33,475 nt of DNA from Gammaproteobacteria bacterium (GCA_004356895.1 SMWK01000150.1:1-33475); one strand, 5' to 3'; positions 1 through 8,824 are shown, counted from the stretch's first letter. Notes: generated by a model from the letters alone, not told the origin. A program made the numbers and translations.

Positions 1-62
1 ACACAAAACTGCACACCACCTGAAGGAAAAATAGTTAAATTATTGATTTATAAAGAGATAAA

Positions 63-139
63 TGGCGGAGCGGACGGGACTCGAACCCGCGACCCTCGGC
101 GTGACAGGCCGATATTCTAACCAACTGAACTACCGCTCC
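63..139 (-). tRNA. tRNA-Asp (anticodon GTC)
   Basis: Read on the minus strand this is a 77-nt cloverleaf. The acceptor arm is GGAGCGG paired with CCGCTCC, the T-arm contains GGTTCGAGTCC, and the anticodon loop CTGTCAC carries GTC. The 3' CCA is encoded. It lies 21 bp downstream of tRNA-Val in the same orientation, so both are probably processed from one transcript. Confidence 0.97.
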
Positions 140-160
140 GTTTCTCGAATACCCGACAAT

Positions 161-236
161 TGGTGGGTGTTGCAGGGGTCGAACCTGCGACCTACGGCTT
201 GTAAGGCCGTCGCTCTCCCAACTGAGCTAAACACCC
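161..236 (-). tRNA. tRNA-Val (anticodon TAC)
   Basis: The minus strand gives a 76-nt tRNA. The acceptor arm is GGGTGTT/AACACCC, the D-arm AGCTCAGTTGGGAGAGC, the anticodon stem ACGGC/GCCGT enclosing CTTACAA (anticodon TAC), and the T-arm contains GGTTCGACCC. The CCA end is encoded. It is the first gene of a two-tRNA transcript with tRNA-Asp. Confidence 0.97.
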
Positions 237-257
237 TAGGGCAAGTCAAGGGGGCGT

Positions 258-285
258 ATCTTACTCGCTACCTTTTTACTGTCAA
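258..285 (-). promoter_or_regulatory. Sigma70-type promoter of the tRNA-Val/tRNA-Asp operon
   Basis: On the minus strand a perfect -35 box TTGACA (280-285) and a -10 box TAAGAT (258-263) are separated by 16 bp. They are followed by a G+C-rich discriminator (ACGCCCCC) about 20 bp before the tRNA-Val 5' end. Such discriminators are typical of stable-RNA promoters under growth-rate (ppGpp) control; that control is inferred here. Confidence 0.75.
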
Positions 286-366
286 TGAATGACCTACCTG
301 ACCCCACATCACCTTCTATGCGCGGGATTTCGGGTTCCAATCCCTCAAGTTGACCGGCAGGATCCT

Positions 367-1014
367 TCAGTCGGTAAATAATGGTCGTGTTTTGGTGAAG
401 ACGAGGCTTGGCTCGAGGGTTTTGAAGACCGCCACCGATTCCGGCGCCAGCCGAATCCAGCCGAGGCGGTCAAACACCTGCCCCTGCCATTCGATGCGCC
501 CACTCAAAACCAGTAGTTCCCGGATGAACTCCGTGGTGGGAAGTTCAACTTCCAGTTCACCGGCGCAGCTAATACTCTCTACCAGTTCCCCTTCGTGGGT
601 ATGTAACTGCGACGTTTGCCATCCCACCTCGACTGGCTCATCAACGATGCGCTCGACAAATTGACGACTGTCACCGAGGGAAAACTGCCGTAGTTTTACG
701 AAGATGAGACAACCCGGATCGCTGAACGGCGCGTGCGCAGTTCCGGGCGGGTTACGCACATAGCTCAATGGCGGATAACGCCCATGCTCATCGCCGAACT
801 CTCCTTCGAGAACGATGAACTCCTCACCCAGATCGTGTTTATGGGGCAGGAATTTCGAATGTTCCGCATAACGCACAAAACTCGTCGCAACAGCCACTTC
901 TTCGCCAACTCGGTCCAGCATCACCCGCTCCACACCTGACTCGGGAGACGGCTGCCAGCGCCAGGTCTCCGGTGTGACGTAAACGGTTTCGGCGAAGTCG
1001 GCGCGTACTTTCAT
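367..1014 (-). CDS. ChrR-type cupin domain protein
   Basis: This 215-residue protein has two cupin-like halves. The first holds the ChrR-like signature: a His-rich metal-binding stretch (LPHKHDLGEEFIVLEG, about residues 56-71), then DEHGRYPP, YVRNPPGTAH and a Lys-Leu-Arg segment. The second half (about residues 115-210) is more diverged and keeps little of the metal motif. In Rhodobacter ChrR this fold is the C-terminal part of a zinc anti-sigma factor that senses singlet oxygen. Here the N-terminal anti-sigma domain is absent and no ECF sigma gene is adjacent, so a stand-alone role in metal binding or stress response is more likely. The ATG at 1014 follows AAAGGA at a normal distance. It is monocistronic. 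Confidence 0.85.
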   Translation of the reverse strand: MKVRADFAETVYVTPETWRWQPSPESGVERVMLDRVGEEVAVATSFVRYAEHSKFLPHKHDLGEEFIVLEGEFGDEHGRYPPLSYVRNPPGTAHAPFSDPGCLIFVKLRQFSLGDSRQFVERIVDEPVEVGWQTSQLHTHEGELVESISCAGELEVELPTTEFIRELLVLSGRIEWQGQVFDRLGWIRLAPESVAVFKTLEPSLVFTKTRPLFTD

Positions 1015-1096
1015 ACCGTATTCCTTTACTCCTTTGTCTGGCCGTTTTGGTGTGACTCGTCGAGCACGACACCATGACTCGATTGAAAGGTTAATT

Positions 1097-1184
1097 CAAC
1101 ACGAGCGTAGCGCGAGTGCAACACGGGCGTAACGCGAGTGCAACACGAGCGTAGCGCGGGCGCAATACGGGCGTAGCGGCCGTG
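1097..1184. repeat. Four tandem copies of a 22-bp G+C-rich unit
   Basis: Units run 1097-1118, 1119-1140, 1141-1162 and 1163-1184. Each begins CAACACG or CAATACG and contains GGGCGTA or GAGCGTA followed by a CGCG- or CGG-type end. Copies differ at a few positions, mostly G/A and C/T changes. The block sits in the 250-bp gap between the divergent cupin and CYTH-CHAD genes. There are no spacers, so it is not a CRISPR array. The last unit contains a GTG (1182) that opens the downstream reading frame. Confidence 0.85.
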
Positions 1185-1265
1185 CAAACGCGCCATGACA
1201 GGTTGAGGTCAACGAGTCATAATCCATCGACAAGGGTTAGGGCCTCCCTCCTCCTAGGGCAAATA

Positions 1266-2813
1266 GTGCAAGCAGTACAAGAACTTGAAGCGAAATTCCT
1301 CATCGCGGCAGGCAAGCGCCCGCAGCGTGTGCTGCGTCGTGTTATTCAGGAGTTAAGCTGGGCGGGTTACCGGATTCGGCCGAAGGGCAAAGTACAGGTC
1401 CAGGATCGCTACCTGGACACCAAAAACTGGTGTTTGCATCGCACAGGTTGGACATATCGGTTGCGCGACGCGGACGGTAAGAAAACCCTGACACTCAAGC
1501 AACTGGGTAGTGGTCGTGGCGCGCTCTTCGAACGTCGTGAAATTGAACAACCGGCGCAGAAGACGCAAGTAAATCATCCCTCGCCGGGACCGGTGGCGGC
1601 ACAACTCGATGAGTTGCTTGGCAGCCATCGAGGCACCTTCAATGAACTGTTCGTTCTGAACAACCGACGTACTCGCTACCTGCTAACGCACCCCGATTAC
1701 CCGGGCGACATCATCGAGCTTTCCCTCGACCGCGTTTGTATCGAGGCGGAACATACACTGCGTTTTGCCGAACTCGAGTTCGAGTTGCAGCAGGGCAGCA
1801 GCAAATTCCTGGTCCATCTCTTATCGATCGTTCGTGAGCAACCCAGTCTGGTGATGGCACGGCTCGGTAAGTTCCAGCGTGGTCTGTTTGCAGCAGCGTG
1901 CGCTCCTCAGGAACGACGGCAAATCAAGCCTGTCGCCAATGCGGATTCACGGTGGCTGGATGTCGGTCGGCGATTTCTGACAATCCAGTTAGAACTGCTC
2001 AAGGCTTACGAGCCGTTCGCATTCGAAGCGATTCACCCCGAGAGTGTGCATGACCTCAGGGTGGTCACGCGGCGCATACGGGCTGCGCTCGATATTTTTA
2101 CACCCGTACTGCCGAAAGTGAACTTAGGCAAGGATATGCAGGGTTTAAGTCGAGTGCTCGGCCGCGTTCGCGATATCGACGTACACCTGGATCGTCTGGA
2201 GGGTTATCGGCAGAAGCTACCATACGATCGGCACAACGCACTGGGCGCGTACCGGCGCCATTTACAAGATAGAAGGTGGAAAGCGCATCGCCAGCTCATC
2301 GAATTCCTCGAGAGTTCTAAGTACACGAAACTCCTCACCGATTACGACATCCTACTCGATCAGAATCGGTCCCCGTCGGGACGTCAGCGGTTGCTGCGCG
2401 TGGGAGACGCGGGCCGTGCCTTTGTTAAACCACAGCTGAAAAAGGTTCTGAAAGACGGGGCGTCAATCACCCAAGAATCACCCCCCCAAGCCCTGCACGA
2501 CCTGCGCATCGAGGTAAAACGGTTGCGTTATCAGATTGAACATCTGGGTGTGCCAAAGCGTTTCATCAAACGGGTAGGTAAATCCCTCATAAAGTTGCAG
2601 GTAACCCTCGGTCGGCACCAGGACGCCTGGGTCGCCCGGGACCAGCTCGACAGCTATCGCAACAAGTCCGAACTGCACCCCGCCGAATCGAAAACGTTCA
2701 AGAAGCTCGCCCGATTGGAGCGCGACACGGCCGCACGATTGCGCAACCGTTTTGACAAGCACTGGCAGGCGTTCGAGGCGAATGCCAAGCGGTTAAAGAA
2801 AGCTCTGGGTTAA
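1266..2813 (+). CDS. CYTH-CHAD domain protein
   Basis: The 515-residue product carries an N-terminal CYTH domain (about residues 5-205) with the diagnostic E-x-E-x-K motif (ELEAK, residues 6-10) and the basic and acidic pairs of the triphosphate tunnel fold. A C-terminal helical CHAD domain (about 235-510) has its two hallmark histidine motifs, HDLRVVTRRIRAA near residue 262 and HDLRIEVKRLRY near residue 411. CYTH enzymes act on triphosphorylated substrates such as inorganic triphosphate; CHAD domains bind polyphosphate. A role in polyphosphate or triphosphate metabolism is therefore likely. The frame is open back to a GTG at 1182, but that lies in the tandem repeat. The GTG at 1266, preceded by AGGG and placing E-x-E-x-K at the normal distance from the start, is preferred. 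Confidence 0.88.
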   Translation: MQAVQELEAKFLIAAGKRPQRVLRRVIQELSWAGYRIRPKGKVQVQDRYLDTKNWCLHRTGWTYRLRDADGKKTLTLKQLGSGRGALFERREIEQPAQKTQVNHPSPGPVAAQLDELLGSHRGTFNELFVLNNRRTRYLLTHPDYPGDIIELSLDRVCIEAEHTLRFAELEFELQQGSSKFLVHLLSIVREQPSLVMARLGKFQRGLFAAACAPQERRQIKPVANADSRWLDVGRRFLTIQLELLKAYEPFAFEAIHPESVHDLRVVTRRIRAALDIFTPVLPKVNLGKDMQGLSRVLGRVRDIDVHLDRLEGYRQKLPYDRHNALGAYRRHLQDRRWKAHRQLIEFLESSKYTKLLTDYDILLDQNRSPSGRQRLLRVGDAGRAFVKPQLKKVLKDGASITQESPPQALHDLRIEVKRLRYQIEHLGVPKRFIKRVGKSLIKLQVTLGRHQDAWVARDQLDSYRNKSELHPAESKTFKKLARLERDTAARLRNRFDKHWQAFEANAKRLKKALG

Positions 2814-2821
2814 TTGAAGAA

Positions 2822-3946
2822 CTAGCTCAGTGGTCCCGGCTCGTAATCGTGACCAAGAAAGTGTCGTCCTACATATCCATAGTGGCTGAGTCGAGCTTGC
2901 ACATGTTGAGTGATCACGTGCAGGTCCTGAAAGCGTCGTTGCAGAGGGTTGTTCTGATAGATACTGGTTGATCCCATCACCGTATAGGCGAAATCCAGCA
3001 CCACGGCGGCTTCCCGGATTACATGGGTACCCGCCATCCGCAAAGCGATACGCTGTTCCTTGCTGATGCGATCCTGTGAAGCCAGCGCCTGCCAAACCTT
3101 ACTAACCGTGTCGTGCAGAAACGCACGTCCAGCTCGCCAGCGGATCTCCGCCTCACCCATCATCTTCTGCACATCGCCATCGTTTTTGAGCGAGGTCGAT
3201 GTGAACCTCGGGACCTTGCCCTGGGCGATTGCGAAGGTCGCATCCAGACCGGCTCGTGCAACACCCAGCGCCACCGACGCAAAGCTGACCGCAAAAACCA
3301 GACCCGTGGGAATTCTGTAAAACGGGCCGTCATGATTCGCCGGCTTAGCAATATTTGCCACCCAACGCCGTTCCACCTTCAGCTCCTCAACCGAAAACTC
3401 GAAGCTGCCCGTGCCGCGTAATCCCTGGACCTGCCAGGTATCGTGAAAGGTGGGGACATCCACGGGGAAAAACGCCGACACCCAACCGGATTTGTCGTCG
3501 AGGGGCGCCACGCCGATCATCCAGGTGGCATGCCGGCAACCGCTGGAAAATCCCCAGCGTCCCGTCAATCGGTGGTGGTCACCACAATCTCTGGCGACAC
3601 ATTTCCCCGGTGGGCCGTTGGCGATCGCCGCATCGGGGTCTTGCCAGATCACTTCTGCCGCCTCGGGTTCTAACCACCCCGTTATCGTTCCAATCACCGC
3701 TCCCTGGGTGATGCACCAGGCGGTGCTGGCATCGGCTTCGGCATAAATTTGTACGGTATCTAAAAACTCGGGGAGCGGCGTTTCCAATCCGCCAAGGGAT
3801 CTGGGGATCAACAGGCGAAAGGCGCCCGCCTGCTTGAGCGTTGCCACGAGCTCATCCGGCAATTTTCGCGTTTCATCGATCTCGTCAGCGCAGGTCTCAA
3901 TTTGCGAACGTAGCCCCTCGGCTATGGTCGCGGCTTTGTCAGGCAC
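2822..3946 (-). CDS. Acyl-CoA-dehydrogenase-fold flavoprotein, probably a monooxygenase-type member
   Basis: The 374-residue protein has the acyl-CoA dehydrogenase architecture: an N-terminal helical part (1-110), a middle beta domain (WGFSSGCRHATWM near 130; GLRGTGSFEF near 185) and a C-terminal four-helix part ending RRFQDLHVITQH. The W-x-S-G-C-x-H-A-x-W pattern, the G-x-R-G-T-G-S loop and the R-x-F-x-D-L-H-x-x-T-Q-H end resemble flavin-dependent hydroxylases (HsaA/DszC-like two-component oxygenases) more than beta-oxidation dehydrogenases. Those enzymes need a separate flavin reductase, and none is adjacent. The GTG start overlaps the end of the upstream amidohydrolase gene by 8 nt, so translation is probably coupled. 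Substrate unknown. Confidence 0.82.
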   Translation of the reverse strand: MPDKAATIAEGLRSQIETCADEIDETRKLPDELVATLKQAGAFRLLIPRSLGGLETPLPEFLDTVQIYAEADASTAWCITQGAVIGTITGWLEPEAAEVIWQDPDAAIANGPPGKCVARDCGDHHRLTGRWGFSSGCRHATWMIGVAPLDDKSGWVSAFFPVDVPTFHDTWQVQGLRGTGSFEFSVEELKVERRWVANIAKPANHDGPFYRIPTGLVFAVSFASVALGVARAGLDATFAIAQGKVPRFTSTSLKNDGDVQKMMGEAEIRWRAGRAFLHDTVSKVWQALASQDRISKEQRIALRMAGTHVIREAAVVLDFAYTVMGSTSIYQNNPLQRRFQDLHVITQHVQARLSHYGYVGRHFLGHDYEPGPLS

Positions 3947-5627
3947 GCAGAGTCTTGCCTGCCAGTACGCCGGTGGGCTCGCCGTTTTTCATGAAAATTT
4001 GCCCGTTTACCAGCGTGTAGTCATAACCCGTCGCCGTTTGCACGTAACGGCCAGCCTGCTCTGGAAAATCCAATCGATATTCCGGTAGTCCCAGCGAGAT
4101 GTTATCGAAATCGATCACGTTCACATCGGCATAGGCACCAGGGCGAAGAACGCCACGATCCGTGATTCCGAATAGCTCGGCCGTCTCAGTCGTCCAGCCC
4201 CGGATTGCCTGCTCGATGGTCATCGCGCCTTTCTCTCTCACCCAGTAAGCCAGTAGCCAGCTTGGCGAGCTCGCGTCCATGATCTGGCCGACGTGGGCAC
4301 CGGAATCCCCAAGCCCCATCACCACCGTCGGGTGATTCAGCATCTCTTCGATAGCCGACATGTTCTGGTTCAGCGCCGGGTAATACAGCACTACCCGCCC
4401 GTTGTGTTGGCGGTTGAGTTCGATGAACGCCTCGGCGACGGTCTGATTGTGGCTTTCCGCATATCCCAAAAGCGAGTTCTCACGAATGTGCCCATAGTGC
4501 ACGGCGCCATCGAGGAGGATGTAGGTCTGGGACAGATCGAGCTGTGACGGATGCGCTTCGGCATCGGCAAGCAGCGCCCGGCGCTGCTTCACATCTTCGA
4601 GCACTGCAAGTCTTTCTGGAAACGACTGCTCCGCGAGCGCCTGCCATGCCGGGGCCTGCCGCCACGGAGTGATGTGATCCAGCGCGAACAACACACCCAC
4701 ACCGCGCGAGGTTGTCTGCGGGCGCAAGTGTGCTCCTTCATCGTTTTCCGCATCGGCGAACTCGATTACCCGCCGATACAACTCGGGTCGACGATCGCTC
4801 TGTACGAGCCCGAAGGTCACCCGCACACCATTTTCTCTGGAAAGCTGTCCCATCCAGCTCACCTCGCGACGGGTGTTGTCCAGAGCGTCGTTGTCCCGCT
4901 CGCCAAGCCGCGCGGCCGCCTCGAAAACCCCCTTGCCGTGGCGGCCAAGGACCTGGCCGATGGCAAGGAGTTCATCCGGGTGAGCGTAAGTGCCAGGAAC
5001 CGGCCTGCCGTCGGGTACCTTATGCATGAAGGTGCGTGAGGTCGAAAAACCGAGCGCGCCTGCGCCGATGGCCTCATCAACCAGGGCGCAGATCTTCTCG
5101 ATATCTTCAGCGGTGGCCGGTGCCTCATCCATACTGCGCTCGCCCATCGCGTGGTAGCGCACTGCGCAATGCCCCACCATGCCGCCGACGTTCACTCCCT
5201 TAGGCATGGCGTCGATGGCATTGAGATATTCGCCGTAACTTTCCCAGTTCCAAGCCAGACCCGAAAGAATGCTACGTTTTGGAATGTCTTCCACGGATTC
5301 CATGAGCTCGGCGAGATATTCACGATCCTCCGGCTTACAGGGGGCAAACGTGACCCCACAATTGCCGAGCACCACCGAAGTGACGCCGTGATAACACGAC
5401 GATGAAGCGATTGGATCCCAGGCGATCTGGGCATCGAGGTGCGTGTGAATGTCAACAAAACCAGGTGTGACGAGCTTTCCGGTGGCGTCGATTTCCGCAT
5501 CGGCCGTGGTGGTGATCTCCCCCACTTCAACAATGCGTTCGCCGGAAATAGCGACGTCGCCTCGATACCCTTGTGCACCGGTTCCATCGATCACGGTGCC
5601 ACCCCGAATGATCAGGTCTACGCTCAT
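3939..5627 (-). CDS. N-acyl-D-amino-acid deacylase family amidohydrolase
   Basis: This 562-residue protein is a full-length member of the D-aminoacylase/dihydroorotase-like amidohydrolases. It opens with the typical small beta-sandwich strand (IIRGGTVIDGTG), followed by GFVDIHTHLDAQ with the metal-binding His61 and His63. Cys90 in GNCGVTFAP matches the metal-bridging cysteine of D-aminoacylase, and a late GLGDSGAHVG segment supplies the catalytic Asp. The family hydrolyses N-acyl-D-amino acids and related cyclic amides; the exact substrate cannot be read from sequence. The ATG at 5627 has a strong AGGGAGG site. It is the first gene of an operon with the flavoprotein downstream and is divergent from the alpha/beta hydrolase operon. 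Confidence 0.9.
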   Translation of the reverse strand: MSVDLIIRGGTVIDGTGAQGYRGDVAISGERIVEVGEITTTADAEIDATGKLVTPGFVDIHTHLDAQIAWDPIASSSCYHGVTSVVLGNCGVTFAPCKPEDREYLAELMESVEDIPKRSILSGLAWNWESYGEYLNAIDAMPKGVNVGGMVGHCAVRYHAMGERSMDEAPATAEDIEKICALVDEAIGAGALGFSTSRTFMHKVPDGRPVPGTYAHPDELLAIGQVLGRHGKGVFEAAARLGERDNDALDNTRREVSWMGQLSRENGVRVTFGLVQSDRRPELYRRVIEFADAENDEGAHLRPQTTSRGVGVLFALDHITPWRQAPAWQALAEQSFPERLAVLEDVKQRRALLADAEAHPSQLDLSQTYILLDGAVHYGHIRENSLLGYAESHNQTVAEAFIELNRQHNGRVVLYYPALNQNMSAIEEMLNHPTVVMGLGDSGAHVGQIMDASSPSWLLAYWVREKGAMTIEQAIRGWTTETAELFGITDRGVLRPGAYADVNVIDFDNISLGLPEYRLDFPEQAGRYVQTATGYDYTLVNGQIFMKNGEPTGVLAGKTLRA

Positions 5628-5684
5628 AATGTTGGCCTCCCTTCAGTTTCACGAGCCTAAAGATTCATCCAACCACTAGCAACA

Positions 5685-5711
5685 TTGACACCGAAAAACA
5701 ACGCACATAAT
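5685..5711 (+). promoter_or_regulatory. Weak candidate promoter for the hydrolase-RraA operon
   Basis: A perfect TTGACA (5685-5690) is followed after 15 bp by CATAAT (5706-5711), about 90 bp before the alpha/beta hydrolase start. The spacing is shorter than the preferred 17 bp, so this is only a candidate. The 176-bp gap separates two divergent catabolic operons. Confidence 0.3.
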
Positions 5712-5803
5712 TGAATCGTCGCGCTCGGTGAGTCGAGCTGGACAAGGCCGAACTCGTTAGCTGTTGTGGTAGTCTTGCGCGTTTTGTCGCAAAAGGCTCA
5801 TCG

Positions 5804-6757
5804 ATGGCTCATCCGCACTGGTATCAGCGTGCGTTAGATACCCCCTCGACCCCCGGGAACGTTGATGTGCAAGGCACCAACATCCACTTCGAAACCTGGG
5901 GCGAGGTGGGTAACCCCGGCATCGCACTGGTGCATGGCAGCAGTGCTCATCTGGAGTGGTGGCGCTTCGTCGCGCCTTTTCTCGCCGATCAGTTTCGCGT
6001 GGTCGCACTCGACACCTCAGGCAATGGCGACAGCGGTTGGCGCGAACGCTATACCGGGGAAAACTTCGCCCGGGAAGTGTGGAGTGTTTGCGAAGCAGCT
6101 GAACTTGGTGAAAAACCGTTCATTGTGGGCCACAGCTTCGGTGGCTTTGTCGTGCTCGAAACCGGCCACCTCTTCGGGACCGAATTAGGTGGCATCGTGT
6201 TTATGGATTTTACCGTAGCACCGCCAGAGCAATACGTCGAATGGGGCCGGCGAGTCGACCGTGAGGGGGTCAAGCCAAGACGGAAGCTGCGTGTTTATGA
6301 GGACAAGGCAACCGCATTAGGCCGCTTCCGGTTCATGCCGGAGCAGCCGATCACTCACCCTGAGGTTTTCGACTACATCGCTGATAAGAGCCTCCGCCAG
6401 GTAGAAGGCGGCTGGACATGGAAGTTCGATCCGGGCCTGTATGATCATTTGCAGATGGGCATCGATCAGCGCGACAAGTTCGCGGCACTGCGGTGTCGCT
6501 CGGCGGTGATCCTTGCAGAACAAAGTGACGACGAAGGCGCTTATCATGCCGATCACATGGCACAAATTAGCGCGGGCAAGCTGCCCATCTTCAAGATACC
6601 CGGGACTTATCACCACCTCATGTTTGATGAACCCATTGCTGTGGCAATGGCCACCAAAGGCATTGTGTTAAATTGGATTCGCGAGGATGGCGCAGACGTT
6701 ATGCAGGCCTCCCTGGCGAAAACTTTGCAAAACGAACAAGACGGAGAGGAGTCATAA
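5804..6757 (+). CDS. Alpha/beta-fold hydrolase
   Basis: The 317-residue protein is a canonical alpha/beta hydrolase. It has an oxyanion loop LVHGSSAH (about 43-50), the strand VVALDTSGNGDSG, and the nucleophile elbow VGHSFGG with Ser111. An acidic segment (AEQSDDEGA) follows, and the catalytic His lies in TYHHLMFDEP near the C-terminus. No signal peptide is visible, so it is cytoplasmic. The sequence resembles the epoxide hydrolase/meta-cleavage product hydrolase group, but the substrate cannot be assigned. The start has AAAAGG 7 nt upstream. Its stop codon overlaps the start of the RraA-fold gene (TAATG), so the two are co-translated. Together with the divergent amidohydrolase operon it may form one degradative unit. 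Confidence 0.9.
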   Translation: MAHPHWYQRALDTPSTPGNVDVQGTNIHFETWGEVGNPGIALVHGSSAHLEWWRFVAPFLADQFRVVALDTSGNGDSGWRERYTGENFAREVWSVCEAAELGEKPFIVGHSFGGFVVLETGHLFGTELGGIVFMDFTVAPPEQYVEWGRRVDREGVKPRRKLRVYEDKATALGRFRFMPEQPITHPEVFDYIADKSLRQVEGGWTWKFDPGLYDHLQMGIDQRDKFAALRCRSAVILAEQSDDEGAYHADHMAQISAGKLPIFKIPGTYHHLMFDEPIAVAMATKGIVLNWIREDGADVMQASLAKTLQNEQDGEES

Positions 6758-7461
6758 TGACGCAACTCAGCGAGGATCTGATGGCGGACCTGCAAACTTT
6801 GGATACACCAACCGTTTGCAACGCGCTCGAATTGGTCGCTCCCGAAAGGCGAGGTCACGGCTACACGGTAAACCCATTGGTGTGTACCCGTCCCGGGTTG
6901 CCCGCGCTGGTTGCCGTTGCCCGCACCGCATGCATTCGCGCCGCGCATCCAGGTGATCTCAAAGGTAAAGAAGCCCGCCAGATGAATGAGGGCTATTACG
7001 CCTATGTTGATGAAGGGCCGAAGCCCAGTGTCATGGTCATTCAAGACCTCGACGGCACACAGCGCGGTTACGGCTCCTGGTGGGGAGAAGTGAACAGTAA
7101 TATCCACAAGGGATTCGGCTGTCTGGGTGTTATCACCGACGGCAGCGTCCGAGATTTACCCGACATCGCGGACGGCTTTCAGATGTTGGCGGACCGCGTG
7201 GGTCCATCACACGCATTCGTGCATCCCGTGAGCTTCGGGCAACCGGTGACGGTGGCTGGTTTAGCCGTGCGCAGCGGCGATCTCGTGCATGCGGATCAGC
7301 ATGGTGCCGTGATCGTCCCCTGGGAGGTCGCCACCGAGGTGAAGGCCGCCGCAGATCTGATCGCTCGGCGCGAGCGGGTCATCATCAGTGCCGCACAGGA
7401 AGAGGGATTCGACATGGCGCGGCTTCGTAAGGCGTGGGGTGGCGCGGCGGAAGTTCATTAA
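6757..7461 (+). CDS. RraA / HMG-aldolase family protein
   Basis: The 234-residue product belongs to the RraA-like family (formerly annotated as dimethylmenaquinone methyltransferase). The key segment GFGCLGVITDGSVRD (about 119-133) contains the conserved G-x-x-x-D-G and Arg132-Asp133 that bind divalent metal and oxo-acid in HMG/CHA aldolases. GDLVHADQHGAVIVP (175-189) is the second family motif. Members are class II pyruvate aldolases/oxaloacetate decarboxylases or, in E. coli RraA, RNase E inhibitors. The catabolic neighbours favour an aldolase or decarboxylase role. The ATG at 6757 overlaps the previous stop by one base and follows GGAGAGGAG; the frame extends further upstream, but that part is inside the hydrolase gene. 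Confidence 0.88.
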   Translation: MTQLSEDLMADLQTLDTPTVCNALELVAPERRGHGYTVNPLVCTRPGLPALVAVARTACIRAAHPGDLKGKEARQMNEGYYAYVDEGPKPSVMVIQDLDGTQRGYGSWWGEVNSNIHKGFGCLGVITDGSVRDLPDIADGFQMLADRVGPSHAFVHPVSFGQPVTVAGLAVRSGDLVHADQHGAVIVPWEVATEVKAAADLIARRERVIISAAQEEGFDMARLRKAWGGAAEVH

Positions 7462-7558
7462 TTTGTGTAACCGATCCGGGAGCACCTCTATCTTTCATGT
7501 CATGCATTCAGGCTGCAGCTAGCTAACAGGTATTCGTTGCATCAGCACTCAGTGCTGT

Positions 7559-8824
7559 TCACTCAGACATTACCCGCGCCAGTATGATCTGTCGGCGGAA
7601 GGCAAGTATGGCGATGACCGTCACCAGTGTGATCACCGCCATGATTGGAAACAGTATCTGCAAAGTCAGCCATTGGCCCAGTATGGCCACCGGCATCGTC
7701 ATGAGTTGAGCAAACGCCATGTTGAGTTGAAAAATGCTCAGGATGCGACCCCGTACTTCGTTGGGTACGACTTTTTGAATAAGAATTGTGCTCGAAACCA
7801 TAGTGATCGTCATGCCCGCGCCCAAACCAAAGTTTCCGATCACCGCATTAACCACCGTGTGATCCATCACGAAGACAACGAAAGAGACCGAGAACAGAAG
7901 AGCCCCCGCGGCCACCACTGCGCCACGACGACTGAACGATGTATAACGGGTAAGTGCCACCGCGGCAAGAAAAGCCCCGATGCCCCAAGTCATGGCCACA
8001 AAACCAACATGTTTTATCTCTACGCCCACCACAGTCGTAATCCAGGTTGGCCCAAGGTTGGCGGTTACGGGGAAACCAAGCCCCATCATGGCAACGACCA
8101 GCACGATGACCCAGAGTATCAGTGGATGGTTGCGCGCATAGGAAATGCCGTGACGAACATCGCCGATGGCGTCACTGAAACCGAAAGGTTTGGAAGATTT
8201 ATCAGTTGCGAGTGTGCGGTAGGACATCAGTGCGACGAAGATACAAGCGATCAAATGCCCGAGAGAACTCAACAGGTACGCGCCGCCGAACCCCAGGGAG
8301 TCGATAATCAATCCCGTTGCAAACAGTGCGACCGGCATCGATAACTGACCGGCCGCTTGACTGAGCGACATACCTGCTGGTGTGAGATCTGGTCCCAGTA
8401 TATCGGGCACGATGGCAAGTCTCGTCGGGGCATCGATACTCTGCAGACCGGCAGACAAAAAGGTAATCGAGAAAAACAGCACAAACCCGATAACGCTGCC
8501 AACATTCAAGAACATCAGTACAGAGATCGCCACGGTGGTCAGAATCAATAAAGACTGAGTAACTAACAGTAGTTTTCGGCGGTCATAACGATCGGCAAGG
8601 GCGCCACCATATAGCCCGAAGGTCAATGCGCCCACGCCGCGACTGGCACCAATGAGTGCAACGAGGATCAACCATATATCATCAGGGGCGTTCTGCTGAA
8701 CCCAGATTATCTGGGTTATGAACTGCAGTGGCATCAGCATCTGACCGATTGCAAATCCGCAGATCAGAAGGCGGAAATCTCGGTTGCGAAGCGGAGCTAG
8801 CCCACGGGACGTGCTCGATGTCAC
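7559..8824 (-). CDS. MFS transporter, EntS-like exporter group
   Basis: The 421-residue protein has about twelve hydrophobic segments. The MFS loop 2-3 signature appears as GGALADRYDRRKLLL (about 75-89), and a second-half motif, VPNEVRGRILSIFQ, is typical of the EntS-like MFS_3 exporters that export siderophores or drugs. It lies in the inner membrane; substrate unknown. The start is a GTG at 8824 with only a weak ribosome binding site. It is transcribed alone, convergent with the RraA gene and divergent from the dioxygenase gene. A short palindrome (CAGCACT-C-AGTGCTG, 7543-7557) lies just past its stop codon; it has no T-run, so it is not a clear terminator. Confidence 0.88.
   Translation of the reverse strand: MTSSTSRGLAPLRNRDFRLLICGFAIGQMLMPLQFITQIIWVQQNAPDDIWLILVALIGASRGVGALTFGLYGGALADRYDRRKLLLVTQSLLILTTVAISVLMFLNVGSVIGFVLFFSITFLSAGLQSIDAPTRLAIVPDILGPDLTPAGMSLSQAAGQLSMPVALFATGLIIDSLGFGGAYLLSSLGHLIACIFVALMSYRTLATDKSSKPFGFSDAIGDVRHGISYARNHPLILWVIVLVVAMMGLGFPVTANLGPTWITTVVGVEIKHVGFVAMTWGIGAFLAAVALTRYTSFSRRGAVVAAGALLFSVSFVVFVMDHTVVNAVIGNFGLGAGMTITMVSSTILIQKVVPNEVRGRILSIFQLNMAFAQLMTMPVAILGQWLTLQILFPIMAVITLVTVIAILAFRRQIILARVMSE

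Noticed and set aside
1097-1184. CRISPR array
   Set aside because: The 22-bp units are directly adjacent with no spacers, and no cas genes are present.
7543-7557. CAGCACT-C-AGTGCTG palindrome as a terminator
   Set aside because: The loop is too small and there is no T-run on either strand. It is mentioned only with the MFS gene.
7673-8344. 223-codon plus-strand frame opposite the MFS gene
   Set aside because: It is rich in His, Arg and Asp, with no domain, and lies fully antisense to a clear twelve-helix transporter.
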